A stretch of 64,000 bases of DNA from Aminobacter anthyllidis (lineage in GTDB: Bacteria; Pseudomonadota; Alphaproteobacteria; Rhizobiales; Rhizobiaceae): NCBI RefSeq assembly GCF_018555685.1, contig NZ_JAFLWW010000005.1, positions 496,001-560,000 of the forward strand, written 5' to 3'. Below are positions 55,537 through 64,000 of this stretch, piece after piece. Each line of letters begins with the position of its first letter. Positions within the stretch are counted from its first letter, which is position 1. The translations under genes and the position numbers were made by a program. Below the pieces are notes generated by a model, which did no database searches, had not been told where the DNA came from, and saw only the letters and a list, made by a program, of their open reading frames with translations.

Positions 55537-57267
55537 TTGTCGATCTCGGCGGACAGCACGACGCGCCTTTGGGCACTCGTCGCCAAGGAGTTTTGGCGCA
55601 AGGCGCGCCGGCGTTTGCGCGCCGGCCCGGCTTACAGCTGGCGCTACTCCGGACGAACGCCCGAACGCGTGCTGATCGCCCCACCCGACCTGCGCCTTGC
55701 CGACCCCCAGATCGCACTCGAAATCTACTATGGCCGCTTTCCCCTTTCCGGCCATCTGGTCGAGACCGGCGGACAGTCGCCTTTCCTGATCGACGTGCCC
55801 AATCGCGGCTGGCAGCGCAGCCTGCATGGCTTCCGCTGGCTGCGCCACATGCGCGCTGCCGGCACCGAGCTGGCGGCCGCCAACGCCCGCGCCCTGGTCT
55901 CCGACTGGATCGCCCTGCACGGCAACCGCATATCCGGAACGGCCTGGGAGCCTGCGACCACAGCCAAGCGTATCATCGCCTGGCTGCAGCATTCCTCGGT
56001 GGTGCTGCAGGGCGCCGAATTCGCCTTCTACCGATCCTTCCTGCGCTCACTCGCGATGCAGATCCGCTATCTCCGGGCGATGGCGCGCGAGATGCCCGAC
56101 GGCAAGGATCGGCTCAGGGCTCGCATTGCGCTTGCCTTCGCCGCGCTCTCCTTGCCGGCACCTGTCTCCGCGCTGCGCTCGGCCACCCGCAACCTCGCCG
56201 AAGAGCTCGACCGCCAGATCCTGCCCGATGGCGGACACATCTCGCGCAATCCGATGGCCGTGCTGGAGATCCTCGCCGACCTGCTGCCCTTGCGCCACAC
56301 CTACGCCAACCAGGCCGAGCAGCCGCCGCTGGCGCTGATCAATGCCGTCGAACGCATGCTGCCGGCATTGCGCTTCTTCCGCCACCAGGACGGCAGCCTG
56401 GCCCGCTTCAACGGCATGGGCGCCACCATCCACGACCGCATCGTCGCGATCCTGCGCCACGACGACACTGCCGGCTCACCGCCGCTGCACGCCACCCATT
56501 CCGGCTATGAACGCCTTGCCATGGGCGGCACCACCGTGATTGCCGACACCGGCACGGCCCCGCCCATCGAGGTGGCGAACCATGCCCATGCCGGCTGCCT
56601 GGCCTTCGAGATGTCGTCGGGCCGCCAGCACTACATCGTCAATGCCGGCATTGACACCTATGGTGCCGCCGACCTCAGGCCGTTGGCGCGTGCCACCGCC
56701 GCCCACTCCACGGTCACCATCAACGACACCTCTTCGGCCAGCTTCGCCCATTCGCAACGTGTCAGCGGCGTGCTCGGCAGTCCGCTTTATGCCGGCCCCA
56801 GGTCGGTGTCGACCCAGCGCTTCGACAAGACAGGCATCCACGGTTTCGTCGCTCGCCACGATGGCTACGCCCAGCGCTTTGGCCTGCATCACGAGCGCGA
56901 ACTCAGCCTTTCGGCCGGCGGCAGCATCCTGTCGGGCTTTGACCGCATTCTTCGCGCCGGCAAGACGCCGATCAAGAACGATGGCCGCGACCTCGTGACC
57001 GTCCGCTTCCATGTCCATCCCGACGTCCAGCTGTTCCGCGACCAGAAGGAGCGCCTGGTGCTGACCGGGCCCGACATCGACACCTGGGTTTTCACCTCGC
57101 CCGACGTTCCAGCCGAGGTCGAGGAATCGATCTATTTCGCCGGTCTCGGCGGCCCGTGCCGCTCGCGCCAGATCGTGCTGTCGTTCAAGGCATCGGAAAT
57201 CTCCGAAGTGCATTGGCAGTTCTCGCGCACGCGCATCATCAACCGGCTCGAAAGCGAGCGCGGCTGA
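55537..57267 (+). CDS. Heparinase II/III-like protein
   Basis: A 576-residue protein. N-terminal alpha-helical toroid (to about 310), then a heparinase II/III C-terminal beta-sandwich (from about 320, SGYERLAMGGTTVIADTG, AHAGCLAFEMSSGRQHYIVNAG, ARATAAHSTVTINDTSSASF). No signal peptide, which is unusual for a polysaccharide lyase and common in the Rhizobiales members found beside purH. Starts with TTG at 55537, 2 bases after AGGAGGGG; no other start fits. The substrate is probably an envelope polysaccharide, but activity is unproven. Confidence 0.88.
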   Translation: MSISADSTTRLWALVAKEFWRKARRRLRAGPAYSWRYSGRTPERVLIAPPDLRLADPQIALEIYYGRFPLSGHLVETGGQSPFLIDVPNRGWQRSLHGFRWLRHMRAAGTELAAANARALVSDWIALHGNRISGTAWEPATTAKRIIAWLQHSSVVLQGAEFAFYRSFLRSLAMQIRYLRAMAREMPDGKDRLRARIALAFAALSLPAPVSALRSATRNLAEELDRQILPDGGHISRNPMAVLEILADLLPLRHTYANQAEQPPLALINAVERMLPALRFFRHQDGSLARFNGMGATIHDRIVAILRHDDTAGSPPLHATHSGYERLAMGGTTVIADTGTAPPIEVANHAHAGCLAFEMSSGRQHYIVNAGIDTYGAADLRPLARATAAHSTVTINDTSSASFAHSQRVSGVLGSPLYAGPRSVSTQRFDKTGIHGFVARHDGYAQRFGLHHERELSLSAGGSILSGFDRILRAGKTPIKNDGRDLVTVRFHVHPDVQLFRDQKERLVLTGPDIDTWVFTSPDVPAEVEESIYFAGLGGPCRSRQIVLSFKASEISEVHWQFSRTRIINRLESERG

Positions 57268-57390
57268 CCGCCCCCGTCTCGCAAGCGAAATAGGCCCGAT
57301 GCGCCGCTGGGCGCCTTGATTTCCGGGCCTCATATGCTAGGCCGCGCGCAAGCAAAGTTTCCGCTCCCAACTTTGAAGGGCCCGCCACCC

Positions 57391-59007
57391 ATGGCCGTCG
57401 TTTCCAAGAATATCCCCGCACCCGACCTCGTGCCTATCCGCCGCGCCCTGCTGTCGGTTTCCGATAAGACCGGCCTTATCGAATTCGCCCAATGCCTGGC
57501 CAATGTCGGCATCGAGTTGGTCTCCACTGGCGGCACCGCCAAGAGCATTTCAGCCGAAGGCATCGCGGTTCGCGACGTCTCGGAGCTCACCGGCTTTCCC
57601 GAGATCATGGATGGCCGCGTCAAGACGCTGCATCCCTCGGTCCACGGCGCGCTGCTCGGCGTCCGCGACGACCCCGAGCATGTCGCGGCCATGGCCGAGC
57701 ACGGCATCGAGCCGATCGACCTCGTCGCGGTCAATCTCTACCCCTTCGAGGAGGTGCGCAATTCGGGCGCCCAATACGCCTCGATCGTCGAGAACATCGA
57801 CATCGGCGGCCCGGCCATGGTCCGCGCCTCGGCCAAGAACCACGCCTATGTCGCCATCGTCACCGACCCGGCCGACTACAAGGATGTGCTGGACAGCATC
57901 GTCGCCAACAATGGCTGCCTGACCTATGAGTTCCGCAAGAAGCTCGCGGCCAAGGCTTTCGCCCGCACCGCGGCCTATGACGCTGCAATCTCGGGCTGGT
58001 TCGCCGAAGCGCTCGAAATCGACACGCCCGACTGGCGCGCCTTCGGCGGCAAGCTTCAGAGCGTCATGCGCTATGGCGAAAACCCGCACCAGTCAGCCGG
58101 CTTCTACCTGACCGGCGACAAGCGTCCCGGCGTCGCCACCGCGACCCAGCTTCAGGGCAAGCAGCTGTCCTACAACAACATCAATGACACCGACGCCGCC
58201 TTCGAGCTCGCCGGCGAGTTCGACCCGGTCCGCACCGCTGCAGTCGCCATCATCAAGCACGCCAATCCTTGCGGCGTCGCCGAGGGTGCAACGCTCGCAG
58301 AGGCCTACGCCAAGGCGCTGGCCTGCGATCCCGTCTCGGCATTCGGTGGAATCGTCGCCCTCAACCGCATCCTCGATGCGCAAGCGGCCGAAGAGATCGT
58401 CAAGACCTTCACCGAAGTCATCATCGCGCCCGACGCCACGCCGGAAGCCCAGGCCATCGTCGCGGCCAAGAAGAATTTGCGCCTGCTGGTCACCGGCGGC
58501 CTGCCTGATCCAGACCGTGCCGGCATTACGGTCAAGTCGGTGGCCGGCGGCCTGCTCGTCCAGTCGCGCGACAACGCGGTCATCGATACGCTCGACCTCA
58601 ATGTCGTCACCAAGCGCCAGCCGACCCAGCGCGAGATCGAGGATCTCAAGTTCGCCTTCCGCGTTGCCAAGCACGTCAAGTCGAACGCCATCGTCTACGC
58701 AAAGGACCTTGCCACCGTAGGCATCGGTGCCGGCCAGATGAGCCGTGTCGACTCCTCGCGCATCGCCGCGCGCAAGGCTCTGGACGCGGCTGAAGCCGCG
58801 GGCCTCGCCGAGCCGCTGACCAAGGGCTCTGTCGTCGCCTCCGACGCCTTCTTCCCCTTCGCCGATGGCTTGCTGTCGGCCGTCGAGGCCGGCGCCACGG
58901 CCGTCATCCAGCCGGGTGGCTCGATGCGCGACGACGACGTCATCGCCGCGGCCGACGCCCATGGCATCGCCATGATCTTCACCGGCGTCAGGCATTTCAG
59001 GCACTGA
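57391..59007 (+). CDS. purH: Bifunctional AICAR formyltransferase/IMP cyclohydrolase
   Basis: A 538-residue enzyme doing the last two steps of purine synthesis. N-terminal IMP cyclohydrolase ([35 protein letters not shown]). The AICAR transformylase part has [13 protein letters not shown], the catalytic [11 protein letters not shown], and [34 protein letters not shown] (pattern). ATG at 57391 chosen over an earlier one at 57316 that only adds a non-conserved leader. Confidence 0.96.
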   Translation: MAVVSKNIPAPDLVPIRRALLSVSDKTGLIEFAQCLANVGIELVSTGGTAKSISAEGIAVRDVSELTGFPEIMDGRVKTLHPSVHGALLGVRDDPEHVAAMAEHGIEPIDLVAVNLYPFEEVRNSGAQYASIVENIDIGGPAMVRASAKNHAYVAIVTDPADYKDVLDSIVANNGCLTYEFRKKLAAKAFARTAAYDAAISGWFAEALEIDTPDWRAFGGKLQSVMRYGENPHQSAGFYLTGDKRPGVATATQLQGKQLSYNNINDTDAAFELAGEFDPVRTAAVAIIKHANPCGVAEGATLAEAYAKALACDPVSAFGGIVALNRILDAQAAEEIVKTFTEVIIAPDATPEAQAIVAAKKNLRLLVTGGLPDPDRAGITVKSVAGGLLVQSRDNAVIDTLDLNVVTKRQPTQREIEDLKFAFRVAKHVKSNAIVYAKDLATVGIGAGQMSRVDSSRIAARKALDAAEAAGLAEPLTKGSVVASDAFFPFADGLLSAVEAGATAVIQPGGSMRDDDVIAAADAHGIAMIFTGVRHFRH

Positions 59008-59013
59008 GATTTT

Positions 59014-59064
59014 ACCCTCCCCCTTGTGGGGAGGGTCGATCCGCGAAGCGGAGCGGGGTGGGGC
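59014..59064. repeat. GC-rich palindromic intergenic repeat (REP-like)
   Basis: ACCCTCCCC-cttgt-GGGGAGGGT is a 9-bp stem, immediately followed by CCGC-gaa-GCGG and a GGGGTGGGG tail. This composite of two hairpins between convergent genes is a repeat type I know from many Mesorhizobium-like genomes. It probably also terminates purH and the MFS gene. Confidence 0.75.
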
Positions 59065-59068
59065 GTCC

Positions 59069-60448
59069 CTACTTCACCTCATCTGCCGGATATGGCGTCC
59101 TCAACAGCACCGCCAGACCGACCGCGAAGAAGATGATGATCATCGCCATGCCGAGGCGTGGCGAGCCGCTGAGCGCGGTGACCGTCGCAACCGTAAAGGG
59201 TGCGACAAAACTCGTCGCCCGGCCTGACAGCGCATAGAGCCCGAAATAGCGCCCGGCCTCGTCGGCCGAGACGCTGCGCGCCATGTAGGAGCGCGACGAG
59301 GCCTGCACCGGGCCGAAGGCGATGCCGACAAGCAGGCCAAAGGCGATATAGGCCTTTTCCGCAGGCGTTCCAAACAGTCCGTTGGTGTCGACGCCAGGCA
59401 TCTGCCAGAGGCCGAACAGCGTATAGCCCGGTCCGGTCGAGACGATGCCGATTGTGGCGATCGTCAAAAGCACCAGCGAGAACACCACCACGATCTTCGA
59501 GCCGAAGCTGGTGTCGAGCCGGCTGGCGACGAGGCAGCCAAAAATGGCGACGACATTGAGGATGATGCCGTAGATGCCGATCTCGGTGATCGACCAGCCG
59601 AACATCGCCGCGGCAAAGGCGCCGCCGAGGCCGAGCAGCGCGTTGACGCCGTCCTGGTAGATCATGCGGGCGACAAGGAAGCGGAAGATGCCAGTGCGCC
59701 GGCGCACTTCGCCCAGCGTCGACTTGAGCTCGCTGAGCCCCAGCCGCACGGCCGGGCGGATCGCGATGCCCTTGCCGCTGTCGGGTGTGAAGAAAAACAT
59801 CGGCAGGATGAAGATCAGATACCAAAGAGCCGAAATCGGGCCAGTGGCCCGCGCGTCCTCGCCCGCTGCCGGATCGAGCCCGAACAGCGGAGCAGCGCCG
59901 ATGATCGTCTTGCCGGTCTCGGGCGAAGCGGCAAGGAAACCGACGACGAAGATCAGCACGATCATGCCGCCGAGATAGCCAAGTCCCCAGGCGATGTTGG
60001 AGATCTTGCCGATCTCTTCCTTCGACACCAGGCGCGGCATCATCGAATCGTTGAAGACGATCGAGAATTCCGCCGCCACCGAGGCGAGCGAGAACAACAG
60101 CACGATCGGCACCAGCGGCGAGCCGGGCTCGGCGTACCACAGCAGGCACAGGCAGATGATCTTGATCGCAGCGAAGGAGGCGATCCACGGCTTGCGTGGG
60201 CCGGTCTGGTCGGCGATCGAGCCGAGCACCGGCGACAGGATGGCGATGACGAGGCCCGCTGCGGCTATGCCGTAGCCCCAGGCTGCCTGGCCCATGGCCG
60301 GATCGGTCGCCATGCGCGAAACGAAATAGGGGCCGAAGATGAAGGTCGTGACCACGGTGAAGAACGGCTGCGCCGCCCAGTCGAAGAACATCCATCCCCA
60401 GACGCCACGCCGTGGCGTGCGTTGAACCACCATCGTGTCAGCCATCAT
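59069..60448 (-). CDS. MFS transporter of the UMF1/Atg22-like family
   Basis: A 459-residue protein with about 12 hydrophobic segments. Starts [27 protein letters not shown], the family opening (pattern); [18 protein letters not shown] is the loop 2-3 motif, and [37 protein letters not shown] is typical. Related to Atg22, whose yeast member exports amino acids from the vacuole; bacterial substrate unknown. Start could also be the next ATG (60445), better placed after GGAGG. Confidence 0.88.
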   Translation of the reverse strand: MMADTMVVQRTPRRGVWGWMFFDWAAQPFFTVVTTFIFGPYFVSRMATDPAMGQAAWGYGIAAAGLVIAILSPVLGSIADQTGPRKPWIASFAAIKIICLCLLWYAEPGSPLVPIVLLFSLASVAAEFSIVFNDSMMPRLVSKEEIGKISNIAWGLGYLGGMIVLIFVVGFLAASPETGKTIIGAAPLFGLDPAAGEDARATGPISALWYLIFILPMFFFTPDSGKGIAIRPAVRLGLSELKSTLGEVRRRTGIFRFLVARMIYQDGVNALLGLGGAFAAAMFGWSITEIGIYGIILNVVAIFGCLVASRLDTSFGSKIVVVFSLVLLTIATIGIVSTGPGYTLFGLWQMPGVDTNGLFGTPAEKAYIAFGLLVGIAFGPVQASSRSYMARSVSADEAGRYFGLYALSGRATSFVAPFTVATVTALSGSPRLGMAMIIIFFAVGLAVLLRTPYPADEVK

Positions 60449-60522
60449 CCCTCCGCGCGCGCCGCATCAGCGCGTTGTCTGGAGCTATAGCGCAGTTCGC
60501 TTGCGTGGTCCTTGAGGAAAAT

Positions 60523-60548
60523 GCCTGCCACAGGCAACCGTGGCAGGC
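60523..60548 (-). terminator. Terminator of the NAD-glutamate dehydrogenase gene
   Basis: GCCTGCCAC and GTGGCAGGC, perfect 9-base arms with an 8-base loop, followed on the minus strand by ATTTTCC, 13 bases after the stop. Confidence 0.82.
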
Positions 60549-60561
60549 CTTATAGCAAGGC

Positions 60562-63500
60562 TCAGCGGCCCGACAGGTCGCTCATCAGGCCGGCGGCCAC
60601 CGTCAGGCGCGACACGGTGATGTCGCCGCCTTCGGTCAGGGCCTGCAGCCTTTCGCGGGTGCGGTTGATGCGTTCCCCGCCCGCTTCGAGCCATGCCGCC
60701 ACCGGATCGGCAGCTGTGCCGAAACCGGTCAAGGCCGCAACCGCGATGCCACGTCGCGCGGCACCGATGGTGTCGGATGCCCGCGACAGCGCCAGCCCCT
60801 CGTAATAGTCCGAGGTGGCAATGGCATGGGTGGCATCTTCGATACGCGGGATGCGGAACGCCTCGCTGACGCCGAAGAACGCCTTCGCCGCTGCCAGGAT
60901 GTCGGCCTTCGCGGTCTTCGCCACCAGCGCGATGTCGGGCACCAGTTCGCCGACTTCGAGCAGCGATAGCCGCTCGGCCAGCTTCTCCGGCGCGCCGGCA
61001 GCGGCAAAGCCCGCCTTGCGGTTTTCGATGCGCTCGCGGGTGAAGGCCGGCAGCATGCCGGAGAATTTTGGCTCCAGTGCCGCGCGCGCTTCCTGCAGTT
61101 CGGCGATGCGGCTCGCCAACGGCGTATCGCTCTGCTCGTTCCTGAGATACCAGCCGCTGGTACCGAAGATCAGCCGGCTCACCGCCTGGTAGAGGTCGAG
61201 CTGCAGCGTACCGTCGACGACATTGTCGAGCGCGTCGATCTCGCGATAGAGCGCCGGCAAGGCAAAACCGTCGCGAACGACGGCGAAGGCCCGCACCACA
61301 TCGGCCGCCGAACGGCCGCTCGCTTCCTGCAGCCGGTTGACGAAGGACGGACCGCCGCGGTTGACGAGATCGTTGGCGACGACACGCGCGATGATCTCAC
61401 GCCGCAGCCGGTGACCGCCGATCTCTGCAGCGTACTTCTTGGCCATGCGCTCGGGGAAATAGCCGAGCAGATCGCGTTCGAAATGCGCCTCGTCAGGAAC
61501 GTCGCTGGCAACGATGTCGGAGAACAGCACGATCTTGGCATAGGCGAGCAGCACGCCGAGCTCAGCGCGGGTCAGCGGTTCGCCACGCGTCTGGCGTTCA
61601 GCCAGGGCCGGCGGCCAAGGCAGGTTTTCCACCGCCCGGTCGAGCAGCCCACGTGCTTCCAGCGCGCTCATGAAGCGGCCCTGATGCGCGATGTCCTGCA
61701 GGCCGCGCTTGGCGGCAACCGACAGCGCCAGCGTCTGCTCGTAGTTGTTGGCCAGCACCAGTCCGGCAACCTCCTCGGTCATTTCGGCGAGGAACTTGTT
61801 GCGCGCCGGCCGCTGAAGCGTGCCTTTGCGCATCGCCGAGGCCAGGGCGATCTTGATGTTGACCTCGACGTCGGACGAATTGACGCCGCCCGAATTGTCG
61901 ATGGCATCCGAGTTGCAGCGCCCGCCCTTGAGGCCGAACTCGATGCGCGCACGCTGCGTGGTACCGAGATTGGCACCCTCGCCGATCACCTTGACCCTAA
62001 GGTCGGTGGCGGTGACGCGGATCGCATCATTGGCGCGGTCGCCGACTTCCTGGTTGGTTTCACCAGTTGCCCGGACATAGGTGCCGATGCCGCCGAACCA
62101 CAACAGGTCGACTTGCGCGCGCAGGATGGCGTTCATGATCTCGGTCGGCGACGCCGTCGTCTTGGCGAGGCCGATCGCCGTCGCAGCCGCCTGGGGCAGC
62201 GTCACCGACTTCTGGGCGCGCGAAACGATCACGCCACCTTCCGACAGCTTCGACTTGTCATAGTCCTGCCAACTCGAGCGTGGCAGGTCGAACATGCGCT
62301 TGCGCTCGGCAAAGGACGCCGCCATGTCGGGCTCGGGATCGATGAAGATGTCGCGATGGTCGAAGGCGGCGATCAGCCGCGTCTGTTCCGACAACAGCAT
62401 ACCGTTGCCGAACACGTCGCCCGACATGTCGCCGACGCCGACAACGCTGAACGGCGTCGTCTGGATGTCGCGGTTCATCTCGCGGAAGTGTCGCTTGACC
62501 GCCTCCCAGGCGCCGCGCGCCGTGATGCCCATCTTCTTGTGGTCGTAGCCGGCCGAACCGCCAGAGGCGAAAGCATCGTCGAGCCAGAAGCCGTGCTTCT
62601 CGCTGATCCCGTTGGCCGTATCGGAGAATGTCGCGGTGCCCTTGTCGGCGGCAACGACAAAGTACGGATCGTCGACGTCGCGGCGTACCACGCCTTTTGG
62701 CGGCACGACCTTGTCGCCGTCGAGGTTGTCGGTGATCGACAGCAGGCTGGAGACGAAGTTGACATAGGCCGCCTTGCCGGCCTCGAACACCGCGTCGCGG
62801 CTACCGCCAACCGGCAGGCGCTTGGGGAAGAAGCCGCCCTTGGCGCCGACGGGCACGATGACAGCGTTCTTGACCTGCTGCGCCTTGACCAGGCCGAGCA
62901 CCTCGGTGCGGTAGTCCTGGGCACGGTCCGACCAGCGCAGGCCACCACGCGCCACCGCGCCGAAACGCAGATGCAGCCCCTCGACCTCGGAACCATATAC
63001 GAAGATCTCGCGCCACGGCCGCGGCTCGGGCAGGCCCTCAACATTGCGCGAGTCGAGCTTGATCGCCAGCGACTGGCCCCGCTCCTTCTTGCCTGAGACG
63101 AAGTGGTTGGTCCGCAGCGACGCCTCGATCAGGTTGACATAGCGCCTGATGATGGTGTCGTCGTCGATGTTCGGAACAGCCTCGAGCGCATCCTTGATCT
63201 TGGCCTTGAGGTGTTTGGCGGTGACCAGCCCGTCCTTTTCCTGTGCCGGATCAAGCCTGGCCAGGAAAAGCGCATGCAGGCCACGCGCGATGTCGGGATA
63301 GCGGTTCAGTGCTGCCGCGATGAAATCCTGGCTCTGCGGAATGCCAGCTTGCTGCAAATAGCGGCCATAGGCGCGCAGGATGACGATTTCGTTGGAACCG
63401 AGCCCGGCCGTCTGGGCCAGTGCATTATAGCCGTCATTGTCGGCGTCGCCGGTCCAGACCGACAGGAACACCTCTTCGAACAGCGCTCCGCCGTCGGCGA

Positions 63501-64000
63501 GATCGATCGGCTGGCCGTAGGCGTTCTCCAGTTCCATGTCGTGAATGAAGATCTGGCTTTCGCCCTTCTCGCCAATCTCGAAAGTGCGTTCGCTGATGAC
63601 GCGGAAGCCCATGTTCTCAAGCAGCGGTACGCGCCGCGACAGCGCCACCGGCGCACCATGATGATAAATCTTCAGCGAGGCCTGCGCCGGCGCCTGGCCG
63701 GTGTCGCGATAGCAGTCGATGACGATCGGATTGGCCGGGTTGATCGTGGCAATCCGCTGGGCATCCAGCAGCGCTGCTGCCGGCGAGAAGCTGTTGCGGT
63801 AGTCCTCGGGAAACTGGTTGGCGACCGCCACCAGTGCAGTCGACGTGCCGGCTTCGGCCGACGCCTCGCGTAACCCGTCTTCCCAGGTCGTGACAATGTC
63901 GCGGAGCGCCGCCTCGATCGCAGTCTGCTCGACCTTCGGCGTCTTGCCGCCGGAACGGCCGATGATGAAGTGCACGCGTGCCAGCCCGCCTTCCGGGAAC
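60562..64000 (-). CDS. gdh: NAD-specific glutamate dehydrogenase, large 180-kDa type (N terminus beyond the right edge)
   Basis: About 1,145 codons of a gene of some 1,600 are present; the frame is open to the edge (the last codons visible read FPEGGLARVHFIIGRSGG). Catalytic core: AVARGGLRWSDRAQDYRTEVLGLVKAQ (pattern), the active-site lysine in VPVGAKGGFFPKRLP, then VGVGDMSGDVFGNGML and VIGEGANLGTTQRARIEFG (dinucleotide-binding). These very long hexameric enzymes convert glutamate to 2-oxoglutarate with NAD, mainly for catabolism of glutamate-family amino acids. A GTG at 63975 is an internal codon, not the start. Confidence 0.95.
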   Translation of the reverse strand, partial: FPEGGLARVHFIIGRSGGKTPKVEQTAIEAALRDIVTTWEDGLREASAEAGTSTALVAVANQFPEDYRNSFSPAAALLDAQRIATINPANPIVIDCYRDTGQAPAQASLKIYHHGAPVALSRRVPLLENMGFRVISERTFEIGEKGESQIFIHDMELENAYGQPIDLADGGALFEEVFLSVWTGDADNDGYNALAQTAGLGSNEIVILRAYGRYLQQAGIPQSQDFIAAALNRYPDIARGLHALFLARLDPAQEKDGLVTAKHLKAKIKDALEAVPNIDDDTIIRRYVNLIEASLRTNHFVSGKKERGQSLAIKLDSRNVEGLPEPRPWREIFVYGSEVEGLHLRFGAVARGGLRWSDRAQDYRTEVLGLVKAQQVKNAVIVPVGAKGGFFPKRLPVGGSRDAVFEAGKAAYVNFVSSLLSITDNLDGDKVVPPKGVVRRDVDDPYFVVAADKGTATFSDTANGISEKHGFWLDDAFASGGSAGYDHKKMGITARGAWEAVKRHFREMNRDIQTTPFSVVGVGDMSGDVFGNGMLLSEQTRLIAAFDHRDIFIDPEPDMAASFAERKRMFDLPRSSWQDYDKSKLSEGGVIVSRAQKSVTLPQAAATAIGLAKTTASPTEIMNAILRAQVDLLWFGGIGTYVRATGETNQEVGDRANDAIRVTATDLRVKVIGEGANLGTTQRARIEFGLKGGRCNSDAIDNSGGVNSSDVEVNIKIALASAMRKGTLQRPARNKFLAEMTEEVAGLVLANNYEQTLALSVAAKRGLQDIAHQGRFMSALEARGLLDRAVENLPWPPALAERQTRGEPLTRAELGVLLAYAKIVLFSDIVASDVPDEAHFERDLLGYFPERMAKKYAAEIGGHRLRREIIARVVANDLVNRGGPSFVNRLQEASGRSAADVVRAFAVVRDGFALPALYREIDALDNVVDGTLQLDLYQAVSRLIFGTSGWYLRNEQSDTPLASRIAELQEARAALEPKFSGMLPAFTRERIENRKAGFAAAGAPEKLAERLSLLEVGELVPDIALVAKTAKADILAAAKAFFGVSEAFRIPRIEDATHAIATSDYYEGLALSRASDTIGAARRGIAVAALTGFGTAADPVAAWLEAGGERINRTRERLQALTEGGDITVSRLTVAAGLMSDLSGR

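Noticed and set aside
61411-63096. Open frame of 561 codons on the plus strand opposite NAD-glutamate dehydrogenase
   Set aside because: Shadow of a conserved catalytic region; no ribosome-binding site or family resemblance.

Overview
The window is high-GC, densely coded DNA from an alphaproteobacterium of the order Hyphomicrobiales, most likely Phyllobacteriaceae (Mesorhizobium/Aminobacter-like). This is inferred from the F1-only ATP synthase operon atpHAGDC next to priA and a transaldolase-like aldolase, an Usg-family protein, the giant NAD-glutamate dehydrogenase, a DUF982-like remnant and a GC-rich palindromic intergenic repeat. I saw no rRNA, tRNA, CRISPR array, insertion sequence or phage gene.

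The left part (1-25 kb) is accessory metabolism. A leftward operon npdG-cofE-cofD-cofC (runs off the left edge) makes and reduces deazaflavin coenzyme F420, which is uncommon in Proteobacteria; its predicted promoter has a perfect palindrome between the -35 and -10 boxes. After about 1 kb with no gene I can name comes a phosphonate island. Leftward genes encode a phosphonate-associated iron alcohol dehydrogenase and a PhnD-PhnC-PhnE-PhnE importer. Rightward genes encode a LysR regulator, an Na/Pi-cotransporter family protein, phosphonoacetate hydrolase (phnA) and phosphonoacetaldehyde dehydrogenase (phnY). The same inverted repeat (ATCCATAG-N7-CTATSGAT) precedes the Na/Pi gene and phnA. No aminoethylphosphonate transaminase (phnW) is present. 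A chemoreceptor follows, then a leftward pair (D-amino-acid-transaminase-like enzyme and self-cleaving DmpA/BapA-type aminopeptidase) and a leftward dTDP-L-rhamnose operon rfbA-C-B-D with two glycosyltransferase genes in overlapping frames.

From about 25 kb the content is mostly housekeeping: a CoA-transferase family protein, atpHAGDC, priA, a small aldolase, an Lrp regulator divergent from an EamA exporter, an AAA ATPase, lptE-leuS, a YggS-type PLP protein, a branched-chain amino-acid binding protein, usg, acs, a creatininase-family hydrolase with an orphan peptide-binding protein, a MerR/carboxymuconolactone decarboxylase pair, a TadG-like vWA protein, an SDH assembly factor (SdhAF4), htpX-rsmB, a heparinase-II/III-like protein, purH, an MFS transporter and the 3' two thirds of NAD-glutamate dehydrogenase.

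The most unusual unexplained element is at 50454-50645: a 15-base perfect complement of the 16S rRNA 3' end leads into a 23-codon ORF, followed by two hairpins (the second presents ACCTCC at its tip) and a strong terminator, with no gene downstream on that strand. It looks like a free-standing small RNA or small-protein gene. Several strong bidirectional terminators (35833, 42521, 46425, 49484, 60523) mark transcript ends.
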